Below are positions 1-9,613 of a stretch of DNA of 61,293 nt, piece by piece. A program made the position numbers and the translations under genes. The stretch lies in contig JAFSIV010000006.1 in the NCBI GenBank assembly GCA_017439585.1, positions 1-61,293 on the forward strand, written 5' to 3'. The notes under the pieces were generated by a model. The model searched no databases. It had not been told where the DNA came from and worked only from the letters and a program-made list of their open reading frames with translations. How positions within the stretch are numbered: the first letter of the stretch is position 1; each line of letters starts with the position of its first letter. This stretch comes from Clostridia bacterium (GTDB lineage Bacteria; Bacillota; Clostridia; Oscillospirales; Acutalibacteraceae).

Positions 1-294
1 AAGGAAATTAACGAGAAAAAGGCTAAAATCCTGTATGATTTCTTAGATAACAGCAAGCTCTTCAAGGGTACAGTTGTTCCTGAGGACCGTTCTTTGATGA
101 ATGTTCCTTTTGTTACAGGTAACGATGAGTTAGATGCAAAATTTGTTGCTGAGTCTAAGAAGGCGGGCTTTGTTAACCTTAAAGGTCACCGTTCAGTTGG
201 CGGTATGAGAGCTTCAATCTATAACGCTATGCCTATTGAAGGTGTTGAAAAGCTTGTTGAGTTTATGAAGAAATTTGAGGAGGAAAATGTATAA
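1..294 (+). CDS. serC: Phosphoserine aminotransferase, C-terminal part (cut by window edge)
   Basis: The open frame runs in from the window edge and encodes 97 residues up to a TAA at 292-294. The C-terminal block with [17 protein letters not shown] followed by a helix rich in Glu and Lys is the hallmark end of SerC, the PLP enzyme that transaminates 3-phosphohydroxypyruvate to phosphoserine. The conserved His-Arg pair in this block belongs to the family's substrate-phosphate pocket. The stop overlaps the next start by one base (TAATG), so serC and serA are translationally coupled in one serine-biosynthesis operon. The PLP lysine and the N-terminus lie outside the window. Confidence 0.93.
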   Translation, partial: KEINEKKAKILYDFLDNSKLFKGTVVPEDRSLMNVPFVTGNDELDAKFVAESKKAGFVNLKGHRSVGGMRASIYNAMPIEGVEKLVEFMKKFEEENV

Positions 295-1454
295 TGTTTA
301 AAATTAAAACTTATAATAAAATTTCTAAAAGCGGTCTTGAAGTTTTTGACGATAAGTATACTATCGGAGACGAAGTAGAAAATGCTGACGGTGCGATTGT
401 TCGCTCTGCTTCTTTGCATGATACCGAATTTCCTGCATCCTTAAAGGCAATAGCCCGTGCCGGTGCAGGCACTAATAACATCCCGATTGACCGTTGCTCA
501 GAGCAGGGTATAGTTGTTTTCAACACACCCGGCGCCAACGCAAATGCGGTAAAAGAGCTAGTAATTGCAGGTTTGCTTATTTCTTCCCGTAAAGTAATTT
601 CCGGTATTGAATGGGCTAGGACCTTAAAGGGCGAGGGCGACGCAGTAGGTAAGCTTGTTGAAAAAGGCAAGGGTGCTTTTGGCGGTCCTGAAATCAAGGG
701 TAAAAAGCTCGGTGTTATCGGTCTTGGTGCTATTGGTGTTATGGTTGCTAATGCCGCAAACCATTTAGGTATGACCGTTTACGGTTATGACCCGTATCTC
801 TCGGTTAAATCTGCTTGGAACTTAAACCATAATGCAGTTTATATTAATGATATAAATGAAATTTTTGCTAACTGCGATTATATTTCGGTTCATGTTCCGC
901 TAACCGATACAACTAAGAATCTTATAAATGCCGATACTATCGCAAAAATGAAAGACGGCGTTAGAATTCTTAATTTCTCCCGTGCAGCTCTTGTAAATGA
1001 TGCTGACTTAAAGGCGGCATTAGAGTCGGGTAAGGTTGCATGCTATGTTACCGATTTCCCAACTGATGATGTTTTAAATGTTGACGGTGTTATTGCTATT
1101 CCTCATTTAGGTGCTTCAACTCCCGAATCTGAGGATAACTGTGCTTCTATGGCTGCAAAAGAGCTTATCGACTATATCGAAAACGGTAATATTGTAAACT
1201 CCGTAAATCTTCCTGAGGTTGTTATGCCGAGAAGCAGCGAGCATAGAGTTTGCATTATTCATAAAAATATCCCCAATATGCTTACAACTATTACGGGTAT
1301 TGTAGCAGACGATGGTGTGAATATTGAAAATCTTCTCAATAAGTCTCGCGGTGATTATGCATATACTATGCTTGATATTACTGCCGCTGATACTGATACA
1401 GTTGCAAAAGAAATCGAAGCTATTGATGGTGTAATAAAGGTTAGAATTATCTAA
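294..1454 (+). CDS. serA: D-3-phosphoglycerate dehydrogenase, ACT-domain type
   Basis: This 386-residue protein catalyses the first committed step of serine synthesis, NAD-dependent oxidation of 3-phosphoglycerate. The Rossmann glycine motif GLGAIG is at residues 143-148, the substrate-binding Arg in NFSRAALV at about 230 and the catalytic His in IPHLGAST at about 271. The usual catalytic Glu of the triad is not obvious; the corresponding segment reads DFPTDDV. The last 75 residues look like an ACT domain (HRVCIIHKNIPNML, then a VNIENL helix), which in this family binds serine for feedback control. It is coupled to serC by a one-base overlap and ends at a strong terminator. Confidence 0.95.
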   Translation: MFKIKTYNKISKSGLEVFDDKYTIGDEVENADGAIVRSASLHDTEFPASLKAIARAGAGTNNIPIDRCSEQGIVVFNTPGANANAVKELVIAGLLISSRKVISGIEWARTLKGEGDAVGKLVEKGKGAFGGPEIKGKKLGVIGLGAIGVMVANAANHLGMTVYGYDPYLSVKSAWNLNHNAVYINDINEIFANCDYISVHVPLTDTTKNLINADTIAKMKDGVRILNFSRAALVNDADLKAALESGKVACYVTDFPTDDVLNVDGVIAIPHLGASTPESEDNCASMAAKELIDYIENGNIVNSVNLPEVVMPRSSEHRVCIIHKNIPNMLTTITGIVADDGVNIENLLNKSRGDYAYTMLDITAADTDTVAKEIEAIDGVIKVRII

Positions 1455-1473
1455 TAAAATATTAATTTTTAGA

Positions 1474-1499
1474 GCCGTTCGTATGAACGGCTTTTTTTT
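1474..1499 (+). terminator. Intrinsic terminator of serCA
   Basis: A perfect 7-bp stem (GCCGTTC/GAACGGC) with a GTAT loop is followed by seven to eight T residues, 20 bases after the serA stop. Confidence 0.9.
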
Positions 1500-1500
1500 G

Positions 1501-1529
1501 TTGCAAAAATATAGAAAATATGTTAAAAT
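1501..1529 (+). promoter_or_regulatory. Sigma-A type promoter for the secreted esterase
   Basis: TTGCAA at 1501-1506 and TAAAAT at 1524-1529 are separated by 17 bases. The same TTGCAA -35 hexamer with 17-base spacing recurs at 6748 and 41426 in this window. The start codon follows about 85 bases downstream, leaving an AT-rich 5' UTR. Confidence 0.55.
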
Positions 1530-1612
1530 TATATCAATAAAATTTATTTGTTTTGCATTTTGCGGCGGATTATTTAAAATTTGTGAAAATTATATTTTAA
1601 CAGGGAAGTGTT

Positions 1613-4600
1613 ATGAAAATGAAAAAAATATTTCGATTTGCAATATCATCGGTTTTAACAATTTCTGTAATACTGTCAAGTTTGATTTTTGTTCAAGCAG
1701 ATGATACGATTAATGCAGGAATAGCAAGTTATAGTACAAATACTTCGCAGTTACTTGAAATAGAGTTTGCTAACACAACAACTACCTGCGGCGTGCAAAC
1801 TTTTCTTTCTTTAACTCCCGGTAAAACCTATCAGTTTGAGGCTGATTGCAAGCCTGAAAGTATTTATATAACTCCTCAGGTGCATATTTATTATAAGCAA
1901 AAAGGCAAAACTACTTATGCTAAAAAATTATATGTATCTACTACCGAGGATAATCAAATCGGAACTCATATTTCTTTTAGATTCACCCTTCCGGATGAGA
2001 CAGTTATGGAAGCTACTAATAATATCCATCTTATTCTTTCTGCCGAACGCAAAGATGTTGGTAAAGTTTATTATGGAAAAACTTCTGTTAATTTGGTTGA
2101 GAATAATGTGCTAGTTGGCGAAAATCTTGTTCCTGACCCTGATTTCACTCTTTGCCCAACTACGCTTACAACAACTAAAACAGACACATGGTCAAAAACT
2201 CATAGCACATTTAATGCTATAACAACTTCTGTAACCGATTGGTTTAATGAACCGTTGCCGATTCCTAATACTCCTAAAATGTGGGAAATTGGAAACAGAT
2301 GGCAGAATTATTGGGGTGCTATTAAACAAGAAGTTACTCTTAAAACTAATAAGTATTATAAATTTGAGATGAACTATTTGGCTATCAATGGTGCTAAAGC
2401 CTTGATTAGAGTCGGTATAAAAGCCAAAAATGCCACTTCTTACACAGAAACAGATTTGGCTAGTGTATGTTATAATTATAGTTTAACAGACACCGGTACA
2501 AAGTATGTTATAATTTTTAGACCTAAGGCCGTATATTCCGGCAAAAATTTCAGACTTATATTGGGAAGAAATGATTCTAGTCATGATAGTACTGCCGCTG
2601 CTTATTTTGCCAATGTTTCGCTTCGCGAGGATATTTCAAGTGTAAACGGCGCGGGTCAAGAGTATGGTGAAAATCTTATCTATAACGGAAGTTTCGAATA
2701 CGGTGAAATAGGAAGTATAAATAACGATAATATTGATACTCAGTTATATTGTTGGGAGCAGCTAACTGATGGTGAAACGGTTTCAACATATAAAACTAAC
2801 AAATTAAGAGAAATCCCTGAGGGTTTGTTTGATGGGTCTTTATTCAATACGGATGAGCCCAAAATGCTTCGTATTGGTGGAGCTGGTGATAGTCAAGAAG
2901 CACTTTCATTAGAGGCAAGTCTCATAGCGGGTAAAACATATCAGTTTGATTTAGACTACCGAGCTTTCGGCGGTGTTGACCCTTATATCAATATTGAAAC
3001 TTCTAATTTAGGTAGTTATAGTGTGCTTAATTCGTATGAAACAACTGTTAATAATAAGAACGGAGCACATTATTCGATTAGATTTACTATGCCAGGCAAT
3101 GCTTCAGCAGGTAATAATTTTAGACTGACTATCGGACAAAAATCACCGATTAAGAGAAATGGAACTGTTTATTTTGCAAATGCAGGGATTTATGAAGTTT
3201 CAAGCGGCAATATTGTTGGTGAAAATCTTTTCTATAACGGTGATTTTTCAAAAAGTGTTGGGGGCAAGGTTGTTCAAGGCTTTTCTGATATTTATTTCAA
3301 AGGTTGGAATCAAAAGGATGTTATGTCTTATAAAGATGTAACTGTTATGACTATTCCTGATGGTTTTTTTGAAAGCGGAAAAGACTATGCGACAGAATAT
3401 GCTTATAAATTCAAAGGCGGAGATATGTATAAACCGCAGTTTGATTTTGGATTTAAACCGAATAAAACATATCTTTTCTCTTATGATTATAACTGCGATA
3501 ATGATACCACGGTTAACGCCTATATTCAGTCGCACGATAATTCTGTTAAAGCTCAGAAAATCAGCAGAGTTTCGGATGGTAAATATACCGCAACATATAA
3601 AATTTCAACCTCTTCATATACTAAAGTTTATAGCGAATACACTTCGGCTAACGGTAATATCCGTTTTGCATTGGCAAACAATTCTTACGATAATCCTTTC
3701 TATATTTCTAATATAAAAATTTATGAGTTAATAGGCGAAGAAATTGTTGGCGAAAATTTGGTAGGCGACCTTAATCCTATTTATAGTGATACATATTATA
3801 CTTCATTAGAAAATGAGGGAGATTCAGTAGCATTTGAACTGGCAAAAAATGATTCTGGTGCTGTTGCGCAAACTGTAAATCTAGGTCATGGTTGGTATGG
3901 TAATCTTAATTATCAAAGCGTAAATAATGGTGTATATTCTTATTTAGTTAAGGTTAATGAAGATTTCTTTAATTTTTATAGTGATTCTGAAAAACTTATA
4001 ATGATAAGAAAACTTCTTTTAGGAGTTAACAATGAATATAATCCATATGCGGATAATTTGAATTTGGTATATGACCCTGATGAAAACGGTGATACTGATA
4101 TTATTGATTTAATAAGAATTAAAAAAGAAATTTTGGATAATAAATACGCTGTTGCTAATGCCGAAACAAATGGCGGTATTTATGATAAAGTAAATACCGT
4201 AAAATGCTATGGCGATAGTATAACTCAGGGTAAGGGCTACGAAAATAATCCTGAAAAAACCTATCCGGGAATGCTGAGTTCTTTCTTAGGAGAAGAATTT
4301 ACTGTTCTTAACGCCGGTGTTCCGGGGGAAGCAACATATACAATTATGTCCCGTCAGGGTGCTTTATCGTTATTCACAAATAAAGAATTTAAATTTGAAG
4401 CAGGTCAAGATACAATAGTTATAGGTGATAGAAATGATAACGGCTTTGTTACATCAACCGGAATAAATATTGACCTTATTTATTATTTAGGTAACCAAAT
4501 CTCAATAAATGATATAACTATTGAAGGTGTTAATTATACGATTTTGATTGAAGATTTTGTATGGTCGCCAACTCGTGCTTGTACAGTTAAATTAAAGCGA

Positions 4601-6685
4601 GCAGATGTTTCTTCGGCTGTTACAATACCTGCGGGAACTTCGGTTGAATTTAATAATAAAGTTACACCTGATTCATTAAATATATATTTGATGGGTGCAA
4701 ATGGTAATTATATATCTACTGATGACCTTATAGCTCAATATAAAGCAATGATAGATTATCATGGCAGTAACAACTATTTAGTTGTTATTCCTTTTACAAA
4801 TACCAATTATGATGAGAAATTCTATGAGGCTTTTGGAGATCATTGTGTAAGTTTCAGAGAGGCAGCTATAACTTACGGTTTAGAGTTTGAAGGTATTACT
4901 CCAACCTCGGCTGATAAAGCGAAAATTGCCGAAGGATTAGTTCCTCCTTCACTTTGTCTAAACAACACTTATGATGTTCATCTAAATGAAAAAGGTTATC
5001 ATTTGATGGCAACTTTATTGCATGAGAAGGGAAGGTTTATTGAATTGTTTGATAACAATGCAGAATATAAAACTGTTACTATTAATTCGAATGATATTTC
5101 AGAATATAAAATAGTAAATGAAAGTGGTCATAGTGAAGCTAGCACTACGATTAGTAATGCTATATATAAAGCGTCTGGTGTTAAAGTGGCAGAAGCTAAT
5201 ACAGTCCCTGTTGACGATAAAGTTATTCGTATTGTTCCTGATTACTGTGTGGCAGCAAATAATAGTATAATTTATGTTGACGGCAATACTCTTTATATTT
5301 CGGCATATACTGCAGATTTAATAGGTTATGCTGCGAATGCTTTTGAAGAATTGCTTAATAATAATGTTTTGTCCTTTGAAAATGGATATAAATCAACTTC
5401 AACAATTTCGGCAATATCTTACGAAACAGCTATAGCTGATGGAAAAACCTTAAAACTTATAGGTGATTCGGATAGTAACTCAATTGATTATAAGGCAGGC
5501 GATACTGCTAATATAACTGTTGCAGCTTACGCAGACGGTAATATACTTAGTGTTCCTTATTTCCATATTACAACATTTAACGAATCTAATCAGAAAACAG
5601 AAGATTATTATGTTTCAGGAAAAAGCGGTGCTTGCAAGTTAAGCTTAACCTCACAGACCGAAGGCTTTGTTTACTTTAATATTGTTGCTTGCGATAGTAA
5701 TAAACGTAAGATTGCAGATTTTAAGGAAACAGATAGTAATTATCATTTTGTTGGCAGTGTTGGTTTTGATATTGATAAAATCAAACCTTCCTCAACCAAG
5801 CCTGCTGATTTTGATGCATTTTGGAAGACTGCAACAGATGAAGTGAAAAATATGGATATTGAAATCGTTAAAATGAAATCGGTTTCAAGCAATAAAAATG
5901 GATATTTGACCTATCTTGTTGAACTTCGTTGCGGTACAGATGATTATGGAAATCCTGGCGTGGTGACCGGATATTTAACCTATCCTACTAATGCATCTGC
6001 TACTTCTAAAATCGGTTTAATGACTCAATATCAGAGTTATAGTGTATCTGTTCCTGATAAGGTATATAAAGAAAATACAGCGGTATTTTGTATATGTGCT
6101 CATAGTCTGGATATTGAAAAGTTTATTAGTGATAGCAGTTATAAATCTGATATATCTGCTAAACTTGATGGCTTTGGATTCAGAAATGTTGCAAAAGAGA
6201 ATATATATTTCTTGCAAATGATTAAACGCGATTTGTTAGCCAACAAATTTATGGTTGAATATTTTGGTGATAATGGTAATGGCTTCTGGAATAATCATGA
6301 TTTGGTTATAAAGGGAACAAGTATGGGAGGCTTGCAGAGTATTGCGGTTGCCGCTCTTCTGAAAGATGTGATCGGAATTAATCCTAGCCTTCTTGATGTT
6401 GATTTGCCTTGGTTAACTGATATTAATTCAGCTGCTGTTGGACGCAAGCCTAGTTCATGGCGACCTGCTTACAGCGTGGCGTTATCATATTATGATACTG
6501 TTCATTTTGCAACTAAAATTACATGCGATACAGATATTACTGCTGGTCTTGGCGATGCAATTTGTCCGGTTTCGGGTGTAGTTGCATTCTACAATACTCT
6601 TGATACACAAAAGCAGATTACATTTATCCAAAACACCTCACATAGCGGTGGCTGGGAAGGAACAAGGTTTACTGTGAATAATTAA
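1613..6685 (+). CDS. Secreted multidomain esterase: carbohydrate-binding repeats, dockerin-like segment, SGNH hydrolase and CE7 esterase
   Basis: A Sec signal peptide (MKMKKIFRF..., cleavage near VQA-DD) is followed by four beta-sandwich modules marked by GENL at about 169, 352, 536 and 713, spaced roughly 180 residues and resembling galactose-binding-like CBMs. One EF-hand-like dockerin half with DPDENGDTDIIDLIRIKKE lies at 821-839. An SGNH/GDSL hydrolase follows: block I GDSIT at 867-871 (Ser869), a GANG segment, and block V DVHLNEKGY at 1121-1129 (Asp1121, His1123). The C-terminal 300 residues resemble CE7 acetyl xylan esterase/cephalosporin-C deacetylase: GTSMGG nucleophile Ser1570, GLGDAICP Asp1648 and TSHSG His1677. 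The likely role is extracellular deacetylation of plant polysaccharide. It stands alone between two terminators. Exact substrates are unknown. Confidence 0.85.
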   Translation: MKMKKIFRFAISSVLTISVILSSLIFVQADDTINAGIASYSTNTSQLLEIEFANTTTTCGVQTFLSLTPGKTYQFEADCKPESIYITPQVHIYYKQKGKTTYAKKLYVSTTEDNQIGTHISFRFTLPDETVMEATNNIHLILSAERKDVGKVYYGKTSVNLVENNVLVGENLVPDPDFTLCPTTLTTTKTDTWSKTHSTFNAITTSVTDWFNEPLPIPNTPKMWEIGNRWQNYWGAIKQEVTLKTNKYYKFEMNYLAINGAKALIRVGIKAKNATSYTETDLASVCYNYSLTDTGTKYVIIFRPKAVYSGKNFRLILGRNDSSHDSTAAAYFANVSLREDISSVNGAGQEYGENLIYNGSFEYGEIGSINNDNIDTQLYCWEQLTDGETVSTYKTNKLREIPEGLFDGSLFNTDEPKMLRIGGAGDSQEALSLEASLIAGKTYQFDLDYRAFGGVDPYINIETSNLGSYSVLNSYETTVNNKNGAHYSIRFTMPGNASAGNNFRLTIGQKSPIKRNGTVYFANAGIYEVSSGNIVGENLFYNGDFSKSVGGKVVQGFSDIYFKGWNQKDVMSYKDVTVMTIPDGFFESGKDYATEYAYKFKGGDMYKPQFDFGFKPNKTYLFSYDYNCDNDTTVNAYIQSHDNSVKAQKISRVSDGKYTATYKISTSSYTKVYSEYTSANGNIRFALANNSYDNPFYISNIKIYELIGEEIVGENLVGDLNPIYSDTYYTSLENEGDSVAFELAKNDSGAVAQTVNLGHGWYGNLNYQSVNNGVYSYLVKVNEDFFNFYSDSEKLIMIRKLLLGVNNEYNPYADNLNLVYDPDENGDTDIIDLIRIKKEILDNKYAVANAETNGGIYDKVNTVKCYGDSITQGKGYENNPEKTYPGMLSSFLGEEFTVLNAGVPGEATYTIMSRQGALSLFTNKEFKFEAGQDTIVIGDRNDNGFVTSTGINIDLIYYLGNQISINDITIEGVNYTILIEDFVWSPTRACTVKLKRADVSSAVTIPAGTSVEFNNKVTPDSLNIYLMGANGNYISTDDLIAQYKAMIDYHGSNNYLVVIPFTNTNYDEKFYEAFGDHCVSFREAAITYGLEFEGITPTSADKAKIAEGLVPPSLCLNNTYDVHLNEKGYHLMATLLHEKGRFIELFDNNAEYKTVTINSNDISEYKIVNESGHSEASTTISNAIYKASGVKVAEANTVPVDDKVIRIVPDYCVAANNSIIYVDGNTLYISAYTADLIGYAANAFEELLNNNVLSFENGYKSTSTISAISYETAIADGKTLKLIGDSDSNSIDYKAGDTANITVAAYADGNILSVPYFHITTFNESNQKTEDYYVSGKSGACKLSLTSQTEGFVYFNIVACDSNKRKIADFKETDSNYHFVGSVGFDIDKIKPSSTKPADFDAFWKTATDEVKNMDIEIVKMKSVSSNKNGYLTYLVELRCGTDDYGNPGVVTGYLTYPTNASATSKIGLMTQYQSYSVSVPDKVYKENTAVFCICAHSLDIEKFISDSSYKSDISAKLDGFGFRNVAKENIYFLQMIKRDLLANKFMVEYFGDNGNGFWNNHDLVIKGTSMGGLQSIAVAALLKDVIGINPSLLDVDLPWLTDINSAAVGRKPSSWRPAYSVALSYYDTVHFATKITCDTDITAGLGDAICPVSGVVAFYNTLDTQKQITFIQNTSHSGGWEGTRFTVNN

Positions 6686-6711
6686 TAATCTGTTCTAAAA
6701 TTAAAATCGAG

Positions 6712-6746
6712 AAGGCGGCAAGGTTTAATTTCCTTGTCGCCTTTTT
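6712..6746 (+). terminator. Intrinsic terminator of the esterase gene
   Basis: A 10-bp stem (GGCGGCAAGG with CCTTGTCGCC, one G-U pair) with an 8-base AT-rich loop is followed by a T run. Confidence 0.88.
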
Positions 6747-6747
6747 G

Positions 6748-6776
6748 TTGCAAAAAGGCGAACTATATGCTATTAT
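6748..6776 (+). promoter_or_regulatory. Promoter of the flavoprotein pair
   Basis: TTGCAA at 6748-6753 and TATTAT at 6771-6776 with exactly 17 bases between. The -35 begins directly after the upstream terminator T run, so the operon starts here. Confidence 0.7.
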
Positions 6777-6803
6777 TAAATAAAAAATAAATGGTAGGTT
6801 TTT

Positions 6804-8033
6804 ATGGTAACAGATGTAATTATCATTGGTGGCGGCGCGGCAGGACTATGCTCTGCGGTTTATTTAAAACAGAAAAATCCTAAGCTTTCGGTTAGGGTTT
6901 TGGAGTCTTCTCCTCGTGTTTGCAAAAAACTAGCGCTTACAGGAAACGGCAGATGCAATATTTCTAATAAAAATATAAATCTTACTAGGTATCACGGGAA
7001 TGATATCGAGTTTTGTCGTTATGCCTTGGAAAAATACGATTTAAGCTTTACCGAATCCTTTTTTGAAAAAATCGGTGTTCCATTTGTTTTTGAGGGTGAT
7101 AAGGCATTTCCTATGGGCTTGCAGGCGGCTTCGGTTGTTGATTGCCTCAGATTTGCTGCCGATAATTTAGGGGTTATAATCCATCTTGAAACCAAGGCTA
7201 CCAATATTCAAATTTCTAATGGAAAATATAAAGTTATATGCGATAATCTAAGCTTTTTAGCTGAAAATCTTATCGTTGCAACAGGACTTTTATCGGGCGG
7301 CGAGAGATTAGGTTGCGACGGTGGTATGCTAAATATTCTCAAAAAGGCAGGCTTTAAAGCCCATAAATGCACACCCGCTATCGTTCAGATAAAAACCGAA
7401 ACCGATATTGTTAAGCAATTAAAAGGAATTAAGGTTAATGCAAATGCAACTATATGTGTATCAGGAAGACCTCTTAGAACCGAGTTCGGTGAGGTTCTAT
7501 TTTGCGACTACGGATTATCAGGTCCACCTATTTTGCAAATTTCTCGCGAGGTTTCAAGAGCAGAGGGTAATGCAGAAATTTGGCTTGATGTTATGCCTGA
7601 CTATGATTTTGGTCAGGTTTATGATATGATAAGGGCTCGCCGAAATAATCTCTCATACTGCAATTTAGACGAGTTTTTTACCGGTATGCTCAATAAACGC
7701 TTGGGTCAGGTTGTTTTAAAAACTGTCGGATTAAAGCTTAATGAGAGTGTAACAGTGCTTGATGATAAAAAATGCAAGGAAATAGCTGCTATTCTTAAAA
7801 AATTCCAATTTAAAGCGATAGGCACAACCGGATTTTTAAATTCTCAGGTAACCGCAGGCGGACTTGATACAAAAACTTTTAATTCAAAAACTATGGAAAG
7901 CCGAGAAGCAAAGGGATTTTATGCAGTTGGCGAGATTTTAGATATAGACGGCGATTGCGGTGGCTTTAATCTCCAATGGGCTTGGTCTAGCGCTTTTTGC
8001 GCCTCAGATAACATTTTAAAGGAAAAACAATGA
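6804..8033 (+). CDS. BaiN/RdsA-type NAD(P)/FAD-dependent oxidoreductase (HI0933-like flavoprotein)
   Basis: This 409-residue cytosolic flavoprotein has an FAD-binding N-terminus (VIIIGGGAAGLCSA, residues 4-17), the family motif LTGNGRCNISN near residue 50, and a C-terminal FAD motif GEILDIDGDCGGFNLQWAWSS that closes the nucleotide fold. These are diagnostic of the HI0933/YhiN family, which includes the bile-acid gene BaiN. The physiological substrate of most members is unknown, and bile acid activity should not be assumed here. The gene starts 28 bases after its promoter, with GGTAGG as ribosome binding site, and overlaps the next flavoprotein by four bases (ATGA). Confidence 0.88.
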   Translation: MVTDVIIIGGGAAGLCSAVYLKQKNPKLSVRVLESSPRVCKKLALTGNGRCNISNKNINLTRYHGNDIEFCRYALEKYDLSFTESFFEKIGVPFVFEGDKAFPMGLQAASVVDCLRFAADNLGVIIHLETKATNIQISNGKYKVICDNLSFLAENLIVATGLLSGGERLGCDGGMLNILKKAGFKAHKCTPAIVQIKTETDIVKQLKGIKVNANATICVSGRPLRTEFGEVLFCDYGLSGPPILQISREVSRAEGNAEIWLDVMPDYDFGQVYDMIRARRNNLSYCNLDEFFTGMLNKRLGQVVLKTVGLKLNESVTVLDDKKCKEIAAILKKFQFKAIGTTGFLNSQVTAGGLDTKTFNSKTMESREAKGFYAVGEILDIDGDCGGFNLQWAWSSAFCASDNILKEKQ

Positions 8034-9613
8034 TACTAATAAATAATATTAATTTGCCGCTTGATACTGATTTTAATGGTTTGAATCAGTTGGTTGCAAA
8101 AAAATTCAAACTAGATATTAACAATATAAAATCGGTTAAGCTATATAGAAAATCGGTTGACGCAAGGCATAAAAATGATGTTCATTTTTGTTGCTCGTTT
8201 TTGGTAGAATTGTGTTCGGGCGAGGAAAAGTTTTTAAAGCTTTATAAGAATGCTCAAAGCTATAAGCCGCTTCAATATGAGTTTAAAAAGGCGGAAAATA
8301 TTCTCGAAAATCCACCCGTTGTTGTAGGCTTCGGTCCTGCGGGGATGTTTGCCGCATTAACGCTTGCAAAAGCAGGGCTATGCCCGATAGTTATTGAACG
8401 CGGTATGGATGTGGATAACCGCAAGAAAGCGGTTGATAGCTTCTTTTCGGGGAAGTCTTTAAATCCTAATACAAATGTTCAGTTTGGTGAAGGCGGTGCT
8501 GGCACTTTTTCTGACGGAAAACTAAACACAGGTATTAAGGATAAACGCTGTAAAATTGTTCTCTTTGAGCTTAATAAATTCGGCGCAGGAGATAATATTT
8601 TAACCGATGCAAAACCACATATTGGAACTGATGTTTTAATAAACGTTGTTAAAAATTTAAGAGAAGAGGTAATAAAACTCGGTGGCAGGGTTTTATTTGA
8701 AACCGAGCTTAGAGACATTATAATAAATAATGGTAAAATAACTTCTATTGAGACAAATAAAGGAAGTTTTGATACTGATATTTTAATTTTAGCGACTGGA
8801 CATTCTGCAAGAGATACCTTCTTAATGCTTAAAAGCAAAGGGATTAAATTAGAGCAAAAGCCTTTCGCTGTTGGTGTTAGAATTGAACATTTAAGCAAGG
8901 ATATTAACCGCGCCTTGTATGGTGATTTTGCCGATAGCGAGCATTTGGGAGCGGCTGATTATAAGCTTGTGGCTCATCTTGAAAGTGGCAGGGGAGTTTA
9001 TACTTTTTGTATGTGTCCCGGCGGTGAGGTTATCAATGCTTCAAGTGAAGAAAACGGTGTTGCAGTAAACGGTATGAGCTATTCGAGGCGTGATGGCGAA
9101 AACTCAAATTCGGCTCTTTTAGTAGGAGTTAATACCGAGGATTTTGGAAGCTCGGATGTGCTCGCAGGCTGCTATTTGCAACAGAAAATCGAGCAAAACG
9201 CCTTTAATATAGGAAACGGAAAGGTACCTATAACCTCTGTTGGAAATTTTGTAAACGGCGAGGAATTTAAAATTGGAAAGGTTAAACCTACTGTTAAACC
9301 TGATACAGTTTTTGCTGATTTTTATAAAATTTTTCCGCAATTTGTTTGTGATAGCTTAAAAGAAGCTATACCTATTTTTGATAAGAAAATTAACGGCTTT
9401 GCGGATAGGGAAGCCCTGCTTATCGCACCTGAAACCCGTTCTTCTTCGCCCGTAAGAATAACCAGAAACGAGAATTTTGAAAGTGTTAACACTATGGGCC
9501 TTTTTCCTTGCGGAGAGGGTGCAGGTTATGCGGGAGGTATAATGTCCGCCGCGGTTGACGGTATGAAAATCGCTGAGCAAATAATAGAAAATATCAACTT
9601 AAAAAAATATTAA
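8030..9613 (+). CDS. FAD-dependent oxidoreductase of the COG2509 type
   Basis: The protein has 527 residues. An N-terminal domain of about 95 residues precedes a GFGPAGMFAALTLAKAG dinucleotide motif near residue 105. The segment NVQFGEGGAGTFSDGKLNT and the C-terminal GEGAGYAGGIMSAAVDG are typical of COG2509 'uncharacterised FAD-dependent dehydrogenases', conserved in Clostridia next to RNA-modification or cell-wall genes. The reaction is unknown. It is translationally coupled to the preceding flavoprotein (ATGA overlap), so the two probably act together. Its last 20 bases overlap the convergent gene on the other strand. Confidence 0.85.
   Translation: MILINNINLPLDTDFNGLNQLVAKKFKLDINNIKSVKLYRKSVDARHKNDVHFCCSFLVELCSGEEKFLKLYKNAQSYKPLQYEFKKAENILENPPVVVGFGPAGMFAALTLAKAGLCPIVIERGMDVDNRKKAVDSFFSGKSLNPNTNVQFGEGGAGTFSDGKLNTGIKDKRCKIVLFELNKFGAGDNILTDAKPHIGTDVLINVVKNLREEVIKLGGRVLFETELRDIIINNGKITSIETNKGSFDTDILILATGHSARDTFLMLKSKGIKLEQKPFAVGVRIEHLSKDINRALYGDFADSEHLGAADYKLVAHLESGRGVYTFCMCPGGEVINASSEENGVAVNGMSYSRRDGENSNSALLVGVNTEDFGSSDVLAGCYLQQKIEQNAFNIGNGKVPITSVGNFVNGEEFKIGKVKPTVKPDTVFADFYKIFPQFVCDSLKEAIPIFDKKINGFADREALLIAPETRSSSPVRITRNENFESVNTMGLFPCGEGAGYAGGIMSAAVDGMKIAEQIIENINLKKY

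Noticed and set aside
311-697. Reverse-strand frame within serA
   Set aside because: It is a codon-bias shadow of serA with low-complexity Ser/Ala/Pro composition. Similar antisense frames inside aroC, recD2, mreB and proB were dropped for the same reason.
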